In this document: piece by piece, positions 62,935 to 64,000 of the stretch | How positions within the stretch are numbered: the stretch's first letter is position 1 | How the letters are laid out: every line of letters starts with the position of its first letter | Source of the DNA: DATBJJ01 sp963750915 | Lineage (GTDB): Bacteria > Acidobacteriota > Vicinamibacteria > Vicinamibacterales > 2-12-FULL-66-21 | Length of the DNA stretch: 64,000 nucleotides | Reading direction: 5' to 3' | NCBI GenBank assembly: GCA_963750915.1 | Contig: CAVVSF010000009.1 | Span: 1-64,000 of the forward strand | The notes under the pieces: generated by a model | The model's database searches: none | What the model was told of the DNA's origin: nothing | The model's input: only the letters and a program-made list of their open reading frames with translations | Program-made: the position numbers and the translations under genes

Positions 62935-64000
62935 ATGTGGGCGATCCTGCTGACGGCGCTCGTTGCGCTGCAGCCAGCACCAGCGACGTCGGTAGCCGGC
63001 GCGGCTTACCGGCAGGGTGTTGCGGCCGAAGCGAAGAACGACCTGGCGGCGGCGCTTGCCGCCTACGACCAGGCGATTGCCGCCGAACCCTCGATGGCGA
63101 TCGCGCACGATCGGCGCGGCTTCGTGCTCGGCCGCCTGGGCAGGACCGCCGACGCGCTCGGCGCCTTCGAGCGGGCGGCAGCCCTGGATCCGAAGCTCTT
63201 CGACGCCCAGTATCATCTCGGGGCGACGCGCTGGTGGACGAAGGACCTCGACGGCGCGCTCCCGGCGCTCGAGGCGGCGGTTCGCCTGCAGCCGGGGCAT
63301 GCCGAAGCGCGCTACTACCTCGCCCTCACGATGAAGCAGCGCGGCGACCTGGCGGGCGCGATCGCGGGCCTGCGCGAGGCCGTCCGCCTGGCGCCCGGGC
63401 TGGCTCCGGCGCAGATGCAGCTCGGCATCGCCCTTCAGGAGGCCGGTGACGTCGTCAGCGCGATCGAGCATCTGCGCACGGCGGCGACCATCGATCCGTC
63501 GTCGATCGACGCTCAGAACAGTCTCGGCCTGGCCCTGATGCAGCACGGTGAGTCGGCAGCGGCGATCGACACGTTCGCGGCGCTCGTGGCGAGGGCGCCG
63601 TCGAACGTCACCGCGCGGCTGAACCTCGGCACCTCGCAGATGCAGAGCGGCGACCTCGATTCAGCCGTGAAGACGTTCGAGGCGGCGATCGCGCAGCATC
63701 CCGGCAGCGCCGAGCTGCACTACAACTTCGGCCTGGCGCTGAAACAGCGCGACGACTTCGCGGCGGCGGAGGCGGAGCTGCGGCGTGCGACGACGCTCGA
63801 TCCCCGCCTGCCAGAAGCGCCGTTCACGCTCGGCGTCGTGCTGTGGCAGACGGGCCGCGCGAGCGACGCGATTGCGGCCTTCCGCGACGCGATCGCCCGG
63901 CGGGCGGATTATGCCGACGCGCACTATATGCTGGCGACGGTGCTCAAACAGGAAGGCAACGGCGCGGCGGCGCTCGAGGAGATCCGTGCCACGATCAAGT
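62935..64000 (+). CDS. TPR-repeat protein, 3' end beyond the window
   Basis: An open frame from an ATG at 62935 to the window edge (355 codons seen). After a short hydrophobic leader (MWAILLTALVALQPAPATS), at least eight tetratricopeptide repeats follow with near-perfect 34-residue spacing, for example AYRQGVAAEAKNDLAAALAA, YDQAIAAEPSMA, then HYNFGLALKQRDDFAAAEAE and LRRATTLDPRLPEA. It is a protein-interaction scaffold, probably exported or anchored. A TACAAT at 62923-62928 is only 6 nt before the ATG, so the mRNA may be leaderless. The C-terminal domain is not visible. Confidence 0.9.
   Translation, partial: MWAILLTALVALQPAPATSVAGAAYRQGVAAEAKNDLAAALAAYDQAIAAEPSMAIAHDRRGFVLGRLGRTADALGAFERAAALDPKLFDAQYHLGATRWWTKDLDGALPALEAAVRLQPGHAEARYYLALTMKQRGDLAGAIAGLREAVRLAPGLAPAQMQLGIALQEAGDVVSAIEHLRTAATIDPSSIDAQNSLGLALMQHGESAAAIDTFAALVARAPSNVTARLNLGTSQMQSGDLDSAVKTFEAAIAQHPGSAELHYNFGLALKQRDDFAAAEAELRRATTLDPRLPEAPFTLGVVLWQTGRASDAIAAFRDAIARRADYADAHYMLATVLKQEGNGAAALEEIRATIK

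Overview
The window is a stretch of very GC-rich bacterial DNA (roughly two-thirds G+C by eye). The gene content fits an Acidobacteriota chromosome, probably a Vicinamibacteria-type lineage. The pointers are an Oar-like TonB receptor with a carboxypeptidase-regulatory domain, a PVC/Acidobacteria-type membrane-bound dehydrogenase fused to HEAT repeats and cytochrome c, a BlaI/M56 pair, a NamZ-type (DUF1343) protein and dispersed GCTTCAGC-centred palindromes. This is inference from gene families; no rRNA or other marker gene is present. No tRNA, rRNA, CRISPR array, IS element or prophage was seen. Recognisable promoters follow TTGAC(A/T/C)-17-TAnnnT.

Layout. 0-2.2 kb: TPR protein, two decayed genes (SnoaL-like, AraC) and an MmcQ/YjbR protein. 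2.3-10.8 kb: dehydrogenase-HEAT-cytochrome c, SMP-30-like beta-propeller, ychF, a UDP-type glycosyltransferase and a dihaem cytochrome. 10.9-16.1 kb: BlaI/M56 with a duplicated operator, a B12-radical SAM enzyme, a secreted protein, a MocA-like nucleotidyltransferase and a cold-shock gene. 16.2-23.9 kb: a secreted helical protein coupled to an AddB-like nuclease and an AddA-like helicase. 24.2-31.5 kb: small zinc-ribbon proteins, a short DnaJ, membrane proteins, Mrp, DUF3347 and a tandem M16 peptidase pair. 31.8-37.6 kb: an OMP-amidase-hydrolase operon facing an alcohol dehydrogenase-pyruvate kinase pair. 37.6-44.6 kb: a long minus-strand run (PP2C phosphatase, GT87, MBL remnant, PH-like, NamZ, LOG, cytochrome c, SRPBCC). 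44.9-53.8 kb: two very large genes. 53.8-58.1 kb: a TRAP transporter operon divergent from an SDR. 58.3-64 kb: outer-membrane protein, TonB receptor and a TPR protein that runs off the end.

The most unusual part is 43.6-53.8 kb. A PP2C-type phosphatase is divergent from a roughly 1,170-residue protein ending in an alpha/beta hydrolase (GHSAG). This is followed by a roughly 1,785-residue protein that combines a DUF7379-like hydrolase, an LCAT-like hydrolase, a CHAT caspase-like protease and a helical C-terminus. This looks like a signal-dependent effector system, but its function is unknown.

At least nine real genes are broken by single-base frameshifts, almost all apparent +1 insertions, and five of these fall at GTAC. 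Once each is repaired, every affected gene becomes a full-length open frame. I read them mainly as sequence or assembly error, possibly linked to base modification, rather than as true pseudogenes.
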